A DNA stretch of 64,000 nucleotides from Acinetobacter lwoffii. GTDB taxonomy: Bacteria > Pseudomonadota > Gammaproteobacteria > Pseudomonadales > Moraxellaceae. Shown one piece after another: positions 1 to 10,467 of the stretch; the first letter of the stretch is position 1; every line of letters starts with the position of its first letter. The translations under genes and the position numbers were made by a program. The notes below the pieces were generated by a model. It saw nothing but the letters and a program-made list of their open reading frames with translations, had not been told where the DNA came from and did not search any database. The stretch is from NCBI RefSeq assembly GCF_022967985.1, contig NZ_JALJVC010000011.1, forward strand, positions 1 to 64,000, in the 5' to 3' direction.

Positions 1-193
1 AATTACCCGAATATGTAAGGTAATTCCTGTGAATGAGAAAAATACATCTATTTCTCACATTCACATACCCAATCTTGAAGCAGTTAGTATTAACACTTCA
101 CTTTAATTTTTTAGGTAATTCCAGTTCCCTCGGGAGCTGGAATTAATAAGTTAGAATAGAAATAATAGAAAAGATTGCATATAGGGTCAGAGA

Positions 194-226
194 TAAAAAT
201 GGCCTACTCGAAACCGAGTAAGCCAT
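194..226 (-). terminator. Rho-independent terminator of the OsmC-YcaO gene
   Basis: On the minus strand a 12-bp stem (ATGGCTTACTCG with CGAGTAGGCCAT, one G-T wobble) closes a GTTT loop and runs straight into five T residues. It lies about 50 bases past the stop codon of the gene ending at 277. A second inverted repeat at 117-144 (AATTCCAG/CTGGAATT arms) has no T tract and is not called a terminator. Confidence 0.75.
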
Positions 227-276
227 CTTTAAGATTTAAAACAAATGACGAAAAATTTTAGTCATTCATCTATGGA

Positions 277-2478
277 TTATTGCTGAGCCACAAACTTGGT
301 ACGCGCTGCATGCAATTTCTTATAGCTGTCAATTAAACGTAGATGACGGTCCAGCCCTTCAAGCTGCATGTTGGTTTCGGTCAAACCATAGAAACGAACT
401 GTGCCTTCGATTGAACCGAGAACGGCATCCATACGGGCATCACCAAACATACGACGGAAGTTGTGTTCATAATCTTCCAGTTCCATTTCATTATCCAGAA
501 TGACTTCCAGAACGACATTCATGCACTGGTAGAACAGGCCACGTTCAACGGTATTGGTATTGAACTGCAGGAACTGCTCAACCAGATCTTTGGCTTCTTC
601 AAATTGCTGTAAAGCTACATAAATCAGAAGTTTCAGTTCCAGAATTGTCAGTTGGCCCCATTCAGTATTTTCATCGAACTCGATACCGATCAAGGTTTTG
701 ATTTCGGTATAGTCATCCTCATCTGCTTCTTCCAGACGCTCAACCAATGCTTCCAATTGTTCATCATCCAGACGGTGCAGATTCAGGATATCTTCACGAT
801 ATAACAAAGCCTTGTTGGTATTGTCCCAAACCAGATCTTCTACCAGATAAATTTCCGAATAGCCCGGTACCAGAATACGGCAAGCTGTTGCACCTAGATG
901 CTGATACACCGCCATATAAACTTCATGGCCCATGTCTTCCAGAATCGTGAATAATTCCTGAGCTTCATCAGCATTCGAATTTTGACCGTTATTAGTGAAA
1001 TCCCACTCGACAAAATCATAATCTGATTTCGCGCTGAAGAAACGCCAAGACACTACACCGCTCGAGTCGATGAAATGCTCGACGAAGTTATTTGGTTCAG
1101 TCACAGCATTACTGCTAAAGGTTGGTTTTGGCAGATCATTCAGACCTTCAAAACTACGGCCTTGCAATAACTCAGTCAGACTGCGTTCTAATGCCACTTC
1201 AAAGTTAGGATGGGCACCGAATGAGGCAAATACACCGCCAGTACGCGGGTTCATCAGGGTGACACACATGACCGGGAACTGACCGCCTAAAGATGCATCT
1301 TTGACCAGAACCGGGAAGCCCTGTTCTTCTAGGCCTTTAATGCCTTCAACAATTTTTGGATATTTTGCCAGAACATGTTCAGGCACATCCGGTAGTGCCA
1401 GTTCACCTTCCAGAATTTCGCGTTTTACCCCACGTTCGAAAATTTCAGAAAGACATTGTACTTGCGCTTCAGCCAAGGTATTGCCGGCACTCATCCCGTT
1501 ACTTAAGTAAAGGTTTTCGATCAGATTCGACGGGAAATAAACGGTTTCACCATCAGACTGACGTACAAATGGCAATGAACAGATGCCACGTGCTTTATTA
1601 CCAGAGTTGGTGTCGTAAAGATGGATACCCAATAATTCATCTTCAGGATCATAAATTTCACGGGTATGTTCATCTAAAACTTCTGCTGGTAATTCGCCAT
1701 TTGGACCTGGCTGGAACCATTTTTCATCTGGATAATGCACAAATTCGGCATTGGCAATATCCTCACCCCAGAACTGGTCGTTATAGAAAAAGTTGCAATT
1801 CAGACGCTCAATAAATTCGCCCAAGGCAGATGCCAGCGCACTTTCTTTGGTCGAACCCTTACCATTGGTAAAGCACATTGGTGACTGCGCATCACGGATA
1901 TGTAGCGACCACACATTCGGCACGATATTACGCCAAGACGCGATTTCAATCTTCATGCCAAGGCCTGCCAGAATGGCAGACATATTGGCAATCGTTTCTT
2001 CCAGCGGAAGGTCCTTACCCGGAATGAAAGTCGTATGGTCAGAAGCCAGACTTGGCATTAACAAGGCCTGAGCATCTGCATCGATACTTTCTACTTCTTC
2101 AATGACAAATTCAGGACCGGTTTGAATTACTTTCTTGACAGTACAACGATCAATCGAACGTAAAATCCCTTGGCGGTCTTTTTCAGAAATATCAGCCGGC
2201 AGTTCCACCTGAATTTTAAAAATCTGTTTATATCGGTTTTCAGGATCAACGATATTGTTTTGAGATAGGCGGATATTGTCGGTCGGAATATCACGTGCCG
2301 CGCAATAGACTTTGACAAAATAAGCCGCACATAAAGCTGAAGATGCCAGAAAATAATCGAATGGGCCGGGTGCCGAACCATCGCCTTTATAGCGGATCGG
2401 CTGATCGGCGATTACCGTGAAGTCATCGAACTTGGCTTCCTGACGAAGATTATCGAGATAATTGACCTTAATTTCCAT
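277..2478 (-). CDS. OsmC domain/YcaO domain fusion protein
   Basis: A 733-residue protein. Roughly residues 1-140 resemble the OsmC/Ohr fold and residues 190-560 the YcaO ATP-binding domain, followed by a helical C-terminal part. YcaO-type acidic ATP/Mg motifs are visible (SALGEFIERLN and CLSEIFERG). YcaO proteins activate amide backbones with ATP. The stand-alone E. coli YcaO is linked to methylthiolation of ribosomal protein S12 and lacks the OsmC part. There is no precursor peptide, dehydrogenase or exporter gene nearby, so a housekeeping role is more likely than RiPP synthesis. The gene is monocistronic, with a minus-strand TATAAT at 2639-2644 as a possible -10 box. The fold assignment is strong; the substrate is unknown. 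Confidence 0.9.
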   Translation of the reverse strand: MEIKVNYLDNLRQEAKFDDFTVIADQPIRYKGDGSAPGPFDYFLASSALCAAYFVKVYCAARDIPTDNIRLSQNNIVDPENRYKQIFKIQVELPADISEKDRQGILRSIDRCTVKKVIQTGPEFVIEEVESIDADAQALLMPSLASDHTTFIPGKDLPLEETIANMSAILAGLGMKIEIASWRNIVPNVWSLHIRDAQSPMCFTNGKGSTKESALASALGEFIERLNCNFFYNDQFWGEDIANAEFVHYPDEKWFQPGPNGELPAEVLDEHTREIYDPEDELLGIHLYDTNSGNKARGICSLPFVRQSDGETVYFPSNLIENLYLSNGMSAGNTLAEAQVQCLSEIFERGVKREILEGELALPDVPEHVLAKYPKIVEGIKGLEEQGFPVLVKDASLGGQFPVMCVTLMNPRTGGVFASFGAHPNFEVALERSLTELLQGRSFEGLNDLPKPTFSSNAVTEPNNFVEHFIDSSGVVSWRFFSAKSDYDFVEWDFTNNGQNSNADEAQELFTILEDMGHEVYMAVYQHLGATACRILVPGYSEIYLVEDLVWDNTNKALLYREDILNLHRLDDEQLEALVERLEEADEDDYTEIKTLIGIEFDENTEWGQLTILELKLLIYVALQQFEEAKDLVEQFLQFNTNTVERGLFYQCMNVVLEVILDNEMELEDYEHNFRRMFGDARMDAVLGSIEGTVRFYGLTETNMQLEGLDRHLRLIDSYKKLHAARTKFVAQQ

Positions 2479-2819
2479 GTGGATACCTAAATATTCTTAT
2501 GTGCCGTCACGGACAGATAAGATGCTGAATCTGAATATACAAGCCGGTTCACGGAGGAGAACTTGAATGAAAAATAGAAAATGGTCAGGTTATACCATTT
2601 GACGAAGTGTCTGGATAACGCTGCCGAGAATGGGCGCTATTATAGAATTATTTTATGAAATTGATAATATTTGTCTGAAATTCTGGCAGATTAAACCAGA
2701 TCCTCAGTCTTTCCTGAGCTGCCGGAGCATGAATCCACTTCCAGTCATGGCTTATACTATTAATCAAAGTTGCAGATAAGGCAGATTTTCACCCGCCTAG
2801 TCTGAATGATTTCATAATT
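2479..2819. other. Intergenic region upstream of the OsmC-YcaO gene
   Basis: This 341-base gap holds the probable promoter of the OsmC-YcaO gene (minus-strand TATAAT at 2639-2644) and a 7-bp inverted repeat (AAATGGT/ACCATTT, 2579-2600). An 11-codon plus-strand reading frame with a good GGAGGAG ribosome site starts near 2567, but nothing else supports it. I see no RNA gene or mobile element. Confidence 0.4.
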
Positions 2820-3590
2820 TTAAAAATCATAACTCAGTGCAACTACTGCAAGATTACGCTGCTTGTCATCATAGCGGTCATAACCGCCAAAGATATATTC
2901 ACCTGACACACTCAACTGCGGTAAAAGCGCATAACTGAGTCCGGCAGAAGCATAACGAAAGGCAAACTGCTTTTCGGTATCGCCCAGTTCACCGCCCTCA
3001 TATTTGCCTTCATCGTTAAAATAGCTTCCTGCTGCTGTAATGCTGGCATTGAGACGATCATTCAACTGATGGTTCAGGTTAAGCGTATAAAAAGTATCGC
3101 CCTGATTGGCATAAGCCACATCATACAGATAGGTCGATACGCTGGCGCCGATACTGGTTTGATCATTCAACGCACGACTTACATTTAAGCCCAACTCATT
3201 TCCAGTGGTGTTCTCACCGCCCGGATAATAATAGGTCGCATTCCATAAATCCCAGTCATAATTTTCGCTGCTATAGGTATAACCCACCAGAAAGTCATGC
3301 TCGAATTTGTCTGAACGATGTCCCGGACGCCCCTGTACTTCGGCATAAGAGTATCCAAGCGTAGATCCCCAATATCCAACATAAAAATTGCCATAAGCCA
3401 GATTCAATGCAGCCTGTACAGCAACGTCATCATTTTCAGGTGCATTGGTCAAACCACGGGAGACGTATTTGGAGACCACACTCAAGTTTCCACTTGCTTC
3501 TATTTGTTTTACTTCCGCAGCATCGGCATAACAGTAAAAACTTGAAACAGCAGCACAGCCAAACAGCACTGTTTGATTGAATATTTTCAT
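2820..3590 (-). CDS. TorF-family putative outer-membrane porin
   Basis: A 256-residue protein with an N-terminal signal peptide (hydrophobic run VLFGCAAVSSFYCYADA, cleavage probably near residue 24). The mature part is rich in alternating polar/aromatic beta strands and ends in a Tyr-Asp-Phe terminus, as outer-membrane barrels do. The early segment (SVVSKYVSRGLTNAPENDD) is typical of the TorF/Gcw_chp family of small putative porins. These are often found near transport and regulatory genes, and their substrate is unknown. It stands alone, downstream of the bet genes on the same strand, separated from betA by a large hairpin. The family call is based on the N-terminal motif and the periodicity; the function is open. 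Confidence 0.8.
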   Translation of the reverse strand: MKIFNQTVLFGCAAVSSFYCYADAAEVKQIEASGNLSVVSKYVSRGLTNAPENDDVAVQAALNLAYGNFYVGYWGSTLGYSYAEVQGRPGHRSDKFEHDFLVGYTYSSENYDWDLWNATYYYPGGENTTGNELGLNVSRALNDQTSIGASVSTYLYDVAYANQGDTFYTLNLNHQLNDRLNASITAAGSYFNDEGKYEGGELGDTEKQFAFRYASAGLSYALLPQLSVSGEYIFGGYDRYDDKQRNLAVVALSYDF

Positions 3591-3610
3591 AAAATATAAA
3601 ATGTATTAAG

Positions 3611-3658
3611 CAAAGCGAAGATAAAACCGAAAGCAGTCGAGGCTTTATCTGCGCTTTG
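3611..3658 (-). terminator. Hairpin between betA and the porin gene
   Basis: The arms AAAGCG-A-AGATAAA (3612-3625) and TTTATCT-G-CGCTTT (3644-3657) pair almost completely. It follows the betA stop on the minus strand, but only a short T-poor tail follows. It is either an inefficient terminator or an mRNA-stabilising hairpin. Confidence 0.45.
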
Positions 3659-3718
3659 GGACAAAATTGAAATTCGCTTTACTCCTGCTTTGCTAAACGA
3701 CAGGAATAAAACCATGAT

Positions 3719-5374
3719 TTAAGCGCGAGGCGCCTTGTAAAAAGGTGCAGATGAAGGCACAAGAGCAGGCTTTCCACGAATATGGTCTGCCAGTTTTTCA
3801 GCGATCATAATCGTAGTTGCATTAAGGTTGCCGGTAATGATCAAAGGCATAATCGAGGCATCAATCACACGCAGCCTCTGCATTTCATGTACGCGTCCAT
3901 AACCATCGACAACCGCCATGTCATCCTCACCCATTTTACAGCTACACGATGGATGATACGCGGTTTCTGCATGATTACGAACAAATTCATCAATTTCAGC
4001 ATCTGTTTGTAGATGTTTCCCCGGACTGATTTCTTCACCACGATAGGGATCTAATGCCGGCTGATGCATAATTTCCCGGGTAATGCGGATGGCATCGCGG
4101 AATTCACGCCAGTCCTGCTCGGTACTCATATAATTAAACAGAATACTTGGATGCTCAAACGGGTCTTTGGATTTCAGACGAACACGGCCACGTGACGGCG
4201 AACGCATAGAGCCCACATGAGCCTGGAAGCCATGTTCATGAATGGCATTGGTGCCATTATAATTAATGGCCACAGGCAGGAAATGATACTGGATATTGGG
4301 CCATTCAAATTCGTCGGAAGAGCGGATAAAACCACCGGCTTCAAACTGGTTGCTGGCTCCAATACCTTTACCTAAAAATAACCATTCAGCGCCAATCATC
4401 GGCTGGTTATACCACTTGAGTGCCGGATATAAGCTAACCGGTTTTTTGCATTTATATTGCAGGTACATTTCCAGATGGTCTTGCAGGTTTTCACCCACAC
4501 CAGGCAAATCCTGAACCACAGGAATATCCAGACTTTTTAACAGTTCGGCCGGACCTACACCGGAGCGTTGCAGGATTTGTGGCGAGGCAATTGCACCTGC
4601 ACATAGTAGAACTTCACGATCCGCAAAGACCTGAATCGGCTGTAAGGTATTTTGACCTTCAAAATATTCTACGCCAATCGCCTGATTGCGATTAAACAGA
4701 ATTCGGTTGGTCATGGCATGGGTAATAATGGTGAGATTATCCCGGCCTTTGGCCATATCGAGATAACCACGTGCTGTACTGGAACGACGGCCTTGCGGCG
4801 TTACAGTACGGTCCATCGGCCCAAAACCTTCCTGCTGATAGCCATTCAGGTCATCAGTACGTGGATAACCGGCCTGTACACCTGCCTCGACCATGGCATG
4901 GAACAGTTCATTATTGCCATTTTTAGGTGTTGCCACCGAAACCGGTCCAGAATCACCATGATAATCATTGCCGCCAATATCGCGCGTTTCAGCTTTTTTA
5001 TAATACGGCAGACATTCAGCATAGCTCCAGTGTTCTAGCCCCTTCAGGCTGGCCCACTGTTCAAGATCCATAGCATTACCGCGAATGTAACACATGCCGT
5101 TAATTAATGAAGAACCGCCCAGACCTTTTCCGCGCCCGCACTCCATACGACGATTATTCATATGAGGTTCGGGATCGGTCAGATAGGCCCAGTTATAGCG
5201 TCGTCCCTGTAATGGATAAGCCAATGCAGCAGGCATTTGTGTTCTGAAGTCTAGACGGTAATCCGGCCCACCTGCTTCCAGCAATAGGACTTTCACATCC
5301 GGATCTTCAGTTAAACGCGCTGCGAGTACATTCCCTGCCGAACCTGCACCGATAATAATATAGTCGTAATTCAT
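3719..5374 (-). CDS. betA: Choline dehydrogenase BetA
   Basis: A 551-residue member of the glucose-methanol-choline (GMC) oxidoreductases. It oxidises choline to betaine aldehyde, and the aldehyde onward, using bound FAD at the inner membrane. The N-terminal dinucleotide fold [15 protein letters not shown], the GMC signature ([15 protein letters not shown]) and the C-terminal catalytic segment ([13 protein letters not shown], then [13 protein letters not shown]) are all present, and the length matches the family. The start at 5374 has a GGGAGG ribosome site 7 bases upstream. It lies 11 bases behind betB and is co-transcribed as betI-betB-betA. Expression should be repressed by BetI and lifted by choline. 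Confidence 0.95.
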   Translation of the reverse strand: MNYDYIIIGAGSAGNVLAARLTEDPDVKVLLLEAGGPDYRLDFRTQMPAALAYPLQGRRYNWAYLTDPEPHMNNRRMECGRGKGLGGSSLINGMCYIRGNAMDLEQWASLKGLEHWSYAECLPYYKKAETRDIGGNDYHGDSGPVSVATPKNGNNELFHAMVEAGVQAGYPRTDDLNGYQQEGFGPMDRTVTPQGRRSSTARGYLDMAKGRDNLTIITHAMTNRILFNRNQAIGVEYFEGQNTLQPIQVFADREVLLCAGAIASPQILQRSGVGPAELLKSLDIPVVQDLPGVGENLQDHLEMYLQYKCKKPVSLYPALKWYNQPMIGAEWLFLGKGIGASNQFEAGGFIRSSDEFEWPNIQYHFLPVAINYNGTNAIHEHGFQAHVGSMRSPSRGRVRLKSKDPFEHPSILFNYMSTEQDWREFRDAIRITREIMHQPALDPYRGEEISPGKHLQTDAEIDEFVRNHAETAYHPSCSCKMGEDDMAVVDGYGRVHEMQRLRVIDASIMPLIITGNLNATTIMIAEKLADHIRGKPALVPSSAPFYKAPRA

Positions 5375-5385
5375 CCAATCCTCCC

Positions 5386-6861
5386 TTATGCGCTAAATAC
5401 AGACTGGAAAGGACTAAGTTCAACTTGCACCGACTTGGTCTGGGTATATTGCTGTAGCGTGACAATACCGTTTTCGCGACCGACACCCGAATGTTTATAG
5501 CCACCGACAGGCATTTCTGCCGGTGATTCGCCCCAGGTATTAATCCAGCAAATGCCGGCTTCGATTTGATGAATAATACGATGCGCACGTGCCAGATTCG
5601 GTGTCACGACACCAGCTGCCAAACCATATTCGGTATCATTGGCACGACGAATCGCCTCTTCTTCTGAGTCATAACTCAGAATACTCATGACTGGACCAAA
5701 AATTTCTTCACAGACAATCGTCATGTCGTCACGGCAATCGGTAAATACCGTTGGTAGCACATAAGCGCCTTGGGCAAACTGCTCATCTTCAGCACGGCCG
5801 CCACCACACAATAAGCGTGCACCTTCGATCTTGCCCTGTTCAATATAGCCCAGCACTTTTTCCATATGAGAGAAGCTGGACACTGGACCAAAATTGGTCT
5901 CAGGATCAAGTGGATCCCCCATACGGATATAAGGAATACGCTGCAAAATCTTGTCTTCAAATTCTGCTTTCAAGGCCAAAGGGATAAATACCCGGGTTCC
6001 ATTGGTACAGACCTGACCAGAACTGTAGAAGTTAGCCATCATGGCTATATCTGCCGCCAGATCCAGATCGGCATCTTCACAGATAATCAGCGGGGATTTT
6101 CCGCCCAGCTCCATGGTGACTTCTTTCAGGCTGGAATTTGCAGCTTGGGCCATGACTTTTTTGCCGGTTGCGACACCACCGGTAAACGACACTTTGGCAA
6201 TATCAGGATGCGAAGTCAGATAACCACCAATTTCACCACTGCCGGTAACCACATTAAAGACACCATGCGGCACACCTGCTTCAGTATAAATTTCTGCCAG
6301 TTTTAATGCAGTTAAAGGCGTCACTTCACTGGCTTTAAAGATCATGGCATTGCCTGCTGCCAGTGCAGGTGCAGATTTCCATAAGGCAATTTGAACCGGA
6401 TAATTCCATGCACCAATCCCGGCAACCACCCCCAAAGGTTCACGGCGAGTATAAACAAACGAACTGCTTCTGAGCGGGATTTGCTGGCCTTCTAATGCTG
6501 GCAAAATACCTGCATAGTATTCGAGCACATCTGCACCTGTCGCAATATCGACGGTGGATGTTTCACTGAAAGCTTTACCACTGTCGAGACTTTCTAAACG
6601 CGCCAGCTCGTCATTACGTTCACGGAGGATGGCAACAGCCTTGTTTAAAATACGGGAACGTTGAATTGCTGTCATTTCTCCCCAGACTTTTTGTCCTTGC
6701 TGTGCAGATTCAACAGCACGATCGATATCTTCTCGCGTACACACTTGCACGTCTGCCAGAATTTCGCCAGTTGCAGGATTAATCGTTTGAAACGTGCTAT
6801 TGGATGTTGCATCGACATATTGTCCATGAATATAAGGACGTTGCAGTTTGAATGTTGTCAA
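5386..6861 (-). CDS. betB: Betaine aldehyde dehydrogenase BetB
   Basis: A 491-residue NAD(P)-dependent aldehyde dehydrogenase that converts betaine aldehyde to the osmoprotectant glycine betaine. Visible motifs are the general-base segment [10 protein letters not shown], the catalytic cysteine in [13 protein letters not shown], the substrate-pocket segment [15 protein letters not shown] and the C-terminal HSGVGRENG. The reading frame opens with TTG at 6861, preceded by GAGGAA at good spacing, so the non-standard start looks genuine and may lower translation. It sits between betI (21-base gap) and betA (11-base gap). Confidence 0.95.
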   Translation of the reverse strand: MTTFKLQRPYIHGQYVDATSNSTFQTINPATGEILADVQVCTREDIDRAVESAQQGQKVWGEMTAIQRSRILNKAVAILRERNDELARLESLDSGKAFSETSTVDIATGADVLEYYAGILPALEGQQIPLRSSSFVYTRREPLGVVAGIGAWNYPVQIALWKSAPALAAGNAMIFKASEVTPLTALKLAEIYTEAGVPHGVFNVVTGSGEIGGYLTSHPDIAKVSFTGGVATGKKVMAQAANSSLKEVTMELGGKSPLIICEDADLDLAADIAMMANFYSSGQVCTNGTRVFIPLALKAEFEDKILQRIPYIRMGDPLDPETNFGPVSSFSHMEKVLGYIEQGKIEGARLLCGGGRAEDEQFAQGAYVLPTVFTDCRDDMTIVCEEIFGPVMSILSYDSEEEAIRRANDTEYGLAAGVVTPNLARAHRIIHQIEAGICWINTWGESPAEMPVGGYKHSGVGRENGIVTLQQYTQTKSVQVELSPFQSVFSA

Positions 6862-6882
6862 TGGAATTTCCTCGCAGGTGGG

Positions 6883-7461
6883 TTATTTGAGTTGTTGCCG
6901 GATATATTCACTACACAGTTCAATCGGCAGTTCTGGATCAATTTCGCCACTTACCAAAGCACCTCTTAGCCAGAATCCGTCAATCAATGCTGCCAGACCT
7001 TGAGCAGCTTTCTCTGCCTGGTCTTTGCTCAACTTTTTCATGAATTCATATTTGAGATTGGAATGTAAACGGTAATGATTGATCTGCTGTAAACGGTGTA
7101 ATTCAGGTTGGTGCAAACTGCTAGCCCAGAATGCCAACCAGACTTTCATGGCTGCCTTGTCCGTTTGTGGAGCAGCAAAATTACCACGTACGATCGCCAG
7201 TAAGCGCTGCTCCGGTAAGTCATCAACCTGTAACTTTATCTGTGCCACAGATGTACCCAATTGCTGCAACAAGTAACGCATTGTGGCTTCAATCAAGCCA
7301 TTTTTACCTCGAAAATAATGACTTATGATACCGGTTGAGACACCTGCCCTCTGGGCAATCTGACTAATTGAAGCTTCTGCAAAACCTAGCTCATTCACTG
7401 CAGCTAAGGTGGCATCGATCAGTTGCTGACGACGGATCGGTTGCATACCAACTTTGGGCAT
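6883..7461 (-). CDS. betI: TetR-family choline-responsive repressor BetI
   Basis: A 192-residue TetR-type repressor. The N-terminal helix-turn-helix (residues 10-55) contains [19 protein letters not shown]. The opening [15 protein letters not shown] is typical of BetI, which senses choline and represses the bet genes. It is the first gene of betI-betB-betA and is divergent from betT, with a perfect 20-bp palindrome in the shared 270-base promoter region. This is the arrangement known from enterobacteria and pseudomonads. Confidence 0.93.
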   Translation of the reverse strand: MPKVGMQPIRRQQLIDATLAAVNELGFAEASISQIAQRAGVSTGIISHYFRGKNGLIEATMRYLLQQLGTSVAQIKLQVDDLPEQRLLAIVRGNFAAPQTDKAAMKVWLAFWASSLHQPELHRLQQINHYRLHSNLKYEFMKKLSKDQAEKAAQGLAALIDGFWLRGALVSGEIDPELPIELCSEYIRQQLK

Positions 7462-7549
7462 AGGACTAACCTGAATAACGGATGTAACAATAAAAAATCA
7501 CTCTGCTAAAGCAAATAGCTGAATGATGTAACAATTCATAAACGCTTTT

Positions 7550-7569
7550 TTAATTGAACGTTCAATTAA
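7550..7569. promoter_or_regulatory. BetI operator candidate
   Basis: The perfect palindrome TTAATTGAACGTTCAATTAA lies between divergent betI and betT. BetI is known to bind a dyad in this position in other bacteria. Symmetry, TetR-like size and location all support the call. Confidence 0.8.
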
Positions 7570-7731
7570 TAAAAATTATAGTGCCAGCTCACCCTTGATG
7601 TACAGCGCAGTTTGTTTTGGATTTGCAAAAGTTTGTAATTCACGAAAACAAGGAAGCTTTACCGCAGGCTTTTGCTTTTAAATCACACTGCACTGTAGAT
7701 CATCCGGCAACAAAACGATGGTTAGAGATTT

Positions 7732-9768
7732 ATGCAAAAGAAAAATGAAGAGAAGCAAGATAGTCTGAATAAAGTGGTTTTTTATTTTTCGGCGACGCTT
7801 ATTCTGCTGTTTTCTATCATTACCATTTTATTTAATGAACAAGCCAATCAAGTCATTATCAATATCTTAAACTGGGTCAGTCGTACCTTTAGCTGGTATT
7901 ATCTGCTGGCGGCAACGCTGTATCTGGTTTTTATCGTCTTTATCGCCTGTTCCCGTTATGGCGAGATTAAACTCGGCCCTAAACATTCCAAACCAGAATT
8001 TAGCCTGCTGAGTTGGTCGGCGATGCTATTTTCTGCCGGGATCGGGATTGACCTGATGTTTTTCTCGGTGGCGGAACCGCTTTCCCACTATATGAATCCA
8101 CCTGTGGGCGAAGGTGAAACTTTTGAAGCTGCGCGCCAGTCCATGGTGTGGACCCTGTTTCACTACGGTTTAACTGGCTGGAGTATGTATGCGCTGATTG
8201 GGGTCGCGCTAGGTTATTTCAGCTATCGCTACAATTTACCGCTCACCATTCGATCAGCACTCTATCCTATTTTTGGAAAAAGAATTAATGGTCCAATTGG
8301 CCATACTGTGGATACGGCTGCAGTACTCGGCACAATTTTCGGGATTGCCACGACATGCGGGATTGGCGTTGTGCAATTAAATTATGGCCTGCATGTGCTG
8401 TTTGATTTACCGGAAAATATCTGGATTCAAACCGCACTCATCGCCGTTGCTGTGATTATTACTATTATTTCAGTCACTGCCGGTGTCAATAAAGGCATCC
8501 GGATCCTGTCTGAGATTAATATCTATGTGTCAATTGGGCTGCTGCTATTCATTCTGTTTGTAGGAAATACCGAGTTTTTATTAGCCGCCTTGATTCAAAA
8601 TTTTGGTGACTATATCAGCCAGTTCCCGAAACTTTCTTTAACCAGTTTTCCTTTTGAACAACCGAAAGAGTGGATGAATAGCTGGACCCTGTTCTTCTGG
8701 GCATGGTGGATCGCCTGGTCACCTTTTGTTGGTCTGTTCCTGGCCCGTATTTCCCGTGGTCGTACCATTCGCGAATTTGTCACCGGGACTTTGGTTATTC
8801 CTCTGTTATTTACCCTGACCTGGTTGTCTATTTTCGGTAACAGTGCTTTATACAGCGTGATTTTTGATGGTAATACTCAACTTGCTACGACAGTTTTAGA
8901 AAATCCGGCACATGGTTTTTATGATCTGCTGGCGCAGTATCCAGGCTTTATGTTTACTGCAGGTGTCGCCACCATTACCGGCTTACTGTTCTATGTGACC
9001 TCAGCGGACTCGGGGGCATTGGTATTGGGAAATTTCACGACCAAATTCACTAATATTGAACATGATTCACCGCGCTGGCTGAGTGTGTTCTGGGCCATTG
9101 CCATCGGTTTGCTGACTTTGGCAATGCTCATGGCGAATGGCGTAACAGCATTACAGAACACCACGATTATTATGGGCCTGCCTTTTAGTTTCGTGATTTT
9201 CTTTGTGATGGCCGGACTGTATAAGTCCTTGCGTCTGGAGGATTTTCGGCAGGCCAGTACCAGTCTGAATGCTGCGCCTGTGGTCGGTAATGTGGATATC
9301 CTGAACTGGAAGAAGCGTCTGAGCCGGGTCATGCTGCATCCAAGCCTGTACCAGACCCGGACCATGCTGGATAATGTTTGCAAACCAGCCATTGAGGCCG
9401 TTGCAACCGAGTTAATTGACAAAGGCATTCAAGTAAATATTCAGGAAAAATCGCTTGAGGAAGAACCTGAACTGTATCACCTGGATCTGACCATTCAGCT
9501 CGATGAAGAAGAAAACTTTGTCTATGAAATATGGCCGGTACGCTATGACACGCCAAATTTCAGTTCACGGGGTAAACGAACCAAACGTTATTACTATCGT
9601 CTGGAAAGTTATCTGTTTGAAGGCTCTCAGGGCAACGATCTGGTCGGTTATAGTAAGGAACAGGTGATCAATGACATCCTGGATAAATATGAACGCCATA
9701 TGATGTATCTGCATATTAACCGGATCAGCCCAGGTAAACGTCCGCTGTTCCCGGACCGTGAAATCTAG
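7732..9768 (+). CDS. betT: BCCT-family high-affinity choline transporter BetT
   Basis: A 678-residue transporter of the betaine/choline/carnitine family, driven by H+ or Na+. About twelve membrane segments lie in residues 15-500, including the BCCT signature region around WTLFFWAWWIAWSPFVGLFL and the segment SADSGALVLGNFTTK. A long hydrophilic C-terminal tail (about 510-678), typical of BetT, may sense osmotic strength. The start ATG follows TTAGAGATTT. It brings in choline for BetA/BetB and is divergent from betI, with the operator in between. Confidence 0.94.
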   Translation: MQKKNEEKQDSLNKVVFYFSATLILLFSIITILFNEQANQVIINILNWVSRTFSWYYLLAATLYLVFIVFIACSRYGEIKLGPKHSKPEFSLLSWSAMLFSAGIGIDLMFFSVAEPLSHYMNPPVGEGETFEAARQSMVWTLFHYGLTGWSMYALIGVALGYFSYRYNLPLTIRSALYPIFGKRINGPIGHTVDTAAVLGTIFGIATTCGIGVVQLNYGLHVLFDLPENIWIQTALIAVAVIITIISVTAGVNKGIRILSEINIYVSIGLLLFILFVGNTEFLLAALIQNFGDYISQFPKLSLTSFPFEQPKEWMNSWTLFFWAWWIAWSPFVGLFLARISRGRTIREFVTGTLVIPLLFTLTWLSIFGNSALYSVIFDGNTQLATTVLENPAHGFYDLLAQYPGFMFTAGVATITGLLFYVTSADSGALVLGNFTTKFTNIEHDSPRWLSVFWAIAIGLLTLAMLMANGVTALQNTTIIMGLPFSFVIFFVMAGLYKSLRLEDFRQASTSLNAAPVVGNVDILNWKKRLSRVMLHPSLYQTRTMLDNVCKPAIEAVATELIDKGIQVNIQEKSLEEEPELYHLDLTIQLDEEENFVYEIWPVRYDTPNFSSRGKRTKRYYYRLESYLFEGSQGNDLVGYSKEQVINDILDKYERHMMYLHINRISPGKRPLFPDREI

Positions 9769-9793
9769 GATATCTCAACTACGGAAGGACTGA

Positions 9794-10405
9794 ATGATGT
9801 CAGAAAGTTTGAATGCATTTGCCCTGTTTTTCTCCCTGCTCAACCCTTTTCTGATGAGTATTTATATGCTCGGAATTATCCGTAATTCCGACGCAAAAGT
9901 ATTCAACATGGCATTGATTCAGGGCAGTCTGATCAGCTTTATTGTGTTCATCATTTTTGCAAAAACCGGTGAAGCCTTCTTTAATGAAGTCTTGCATGTA
10001 CGGTTTGAGTCCTTCCAGATTTTTGGCGGTATTATTTTTCTGGTGATTGGCTATCGTTATGTCTTTGAAGGTGCTGATACGATTGGTGTGATGCGTGGAG
10101 CGCCCAGTCATCTGGCGGGTACGATTGCCATGCCGTTTATGATCGGTCCCGGCACCATTTCGGCTTCCGTGATTACCGGGATTCAGCTCAGTTTAATGCA
10201 AACCATTCTGGTGATTTTCTTTACCCTGTTTCTGACCTGTAGCTTGTTGATCCTGATGAAATATCTGCATGATCATTTACAGCATAAATATTCCAACTAC
10301 ATTGACCTGTATGTCGATATCGTCGGTCGTGTTGCAGCGCTTTTAATCGGTACTATTGCCATTGATATGATTGTGACAGGCGTTACCGGAATTTTAGAAA
10401 CCTGA
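9794..10405 (+). CDS. MarC-family integral membrane protein
   Basis: A 203-residue protein with about six hydrophobic segments and the MarC/UPF0056 hallmark MPFMIGPGTISASVI near residue 115. Members such as MarC, YchE and YhgN have no settled function; a role in antibiotic export was withdrawn and amino-acid export has been proposed. It starts 26 bases after betT on the same strand with GGAAGGA upstream, so it is probably co-transcribed with betT. The first of two adjacent ATG codons was chosen. A strong terminator follows. Confidence 0.85.
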   Translation: MMSESLNAFALFFSLLNPFLMSIYMLGIIRNSDAKVFNMALIQGSLISFIVFIIFAKTGEAFFNEVLHVRFESFQIFGGIIFLVIGYRYVFEGADTIGVMRGAPSHLAGTIAMPFMIGPGTISASVITGIQLSLMQTILVIFFTLFLTCSLLILMKYLHDHLQHKYSNYIDLYVDIVGRVAALLIGTIAIDMIVTGVTGILET

Positions 10406-10419
10406 TAAATCCTTTCTAT

Positions 10420-10463
10420 CAATAAATAAAAAGAGCGGTGTTTACCGCTCTTTTTATTTATTG
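10420..10463. terminator. Bidirectional terminator
   Basis: A long near-perfect hairpin (CAATAAATAAAAAGAGCGGT with ACCGCTCTTTTTATTTATTG) separates the convergent MarC-like gene and TonB-dependent receptor gene. A and T runs on both sides let it serve both strands. Confidence 0.9.
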
Positions 10464-10467
10464 ATAA

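Noticed and set aside
117..144. Inverted repeat as a second terminator
   Set aside because: Stem is good but no T tract follows on either strand.
277..2478. RiPP (azoline) biosynthesis cluster around YcaO
   Set aside because: No precursor peptide, dehydrogenase, E1-like partner or exporter gene is near.
2567..2602. 11-codon frame with GGAGGAG ribosome site
   Set aside because: Too short and followed by no gene on that strand that it could lead.
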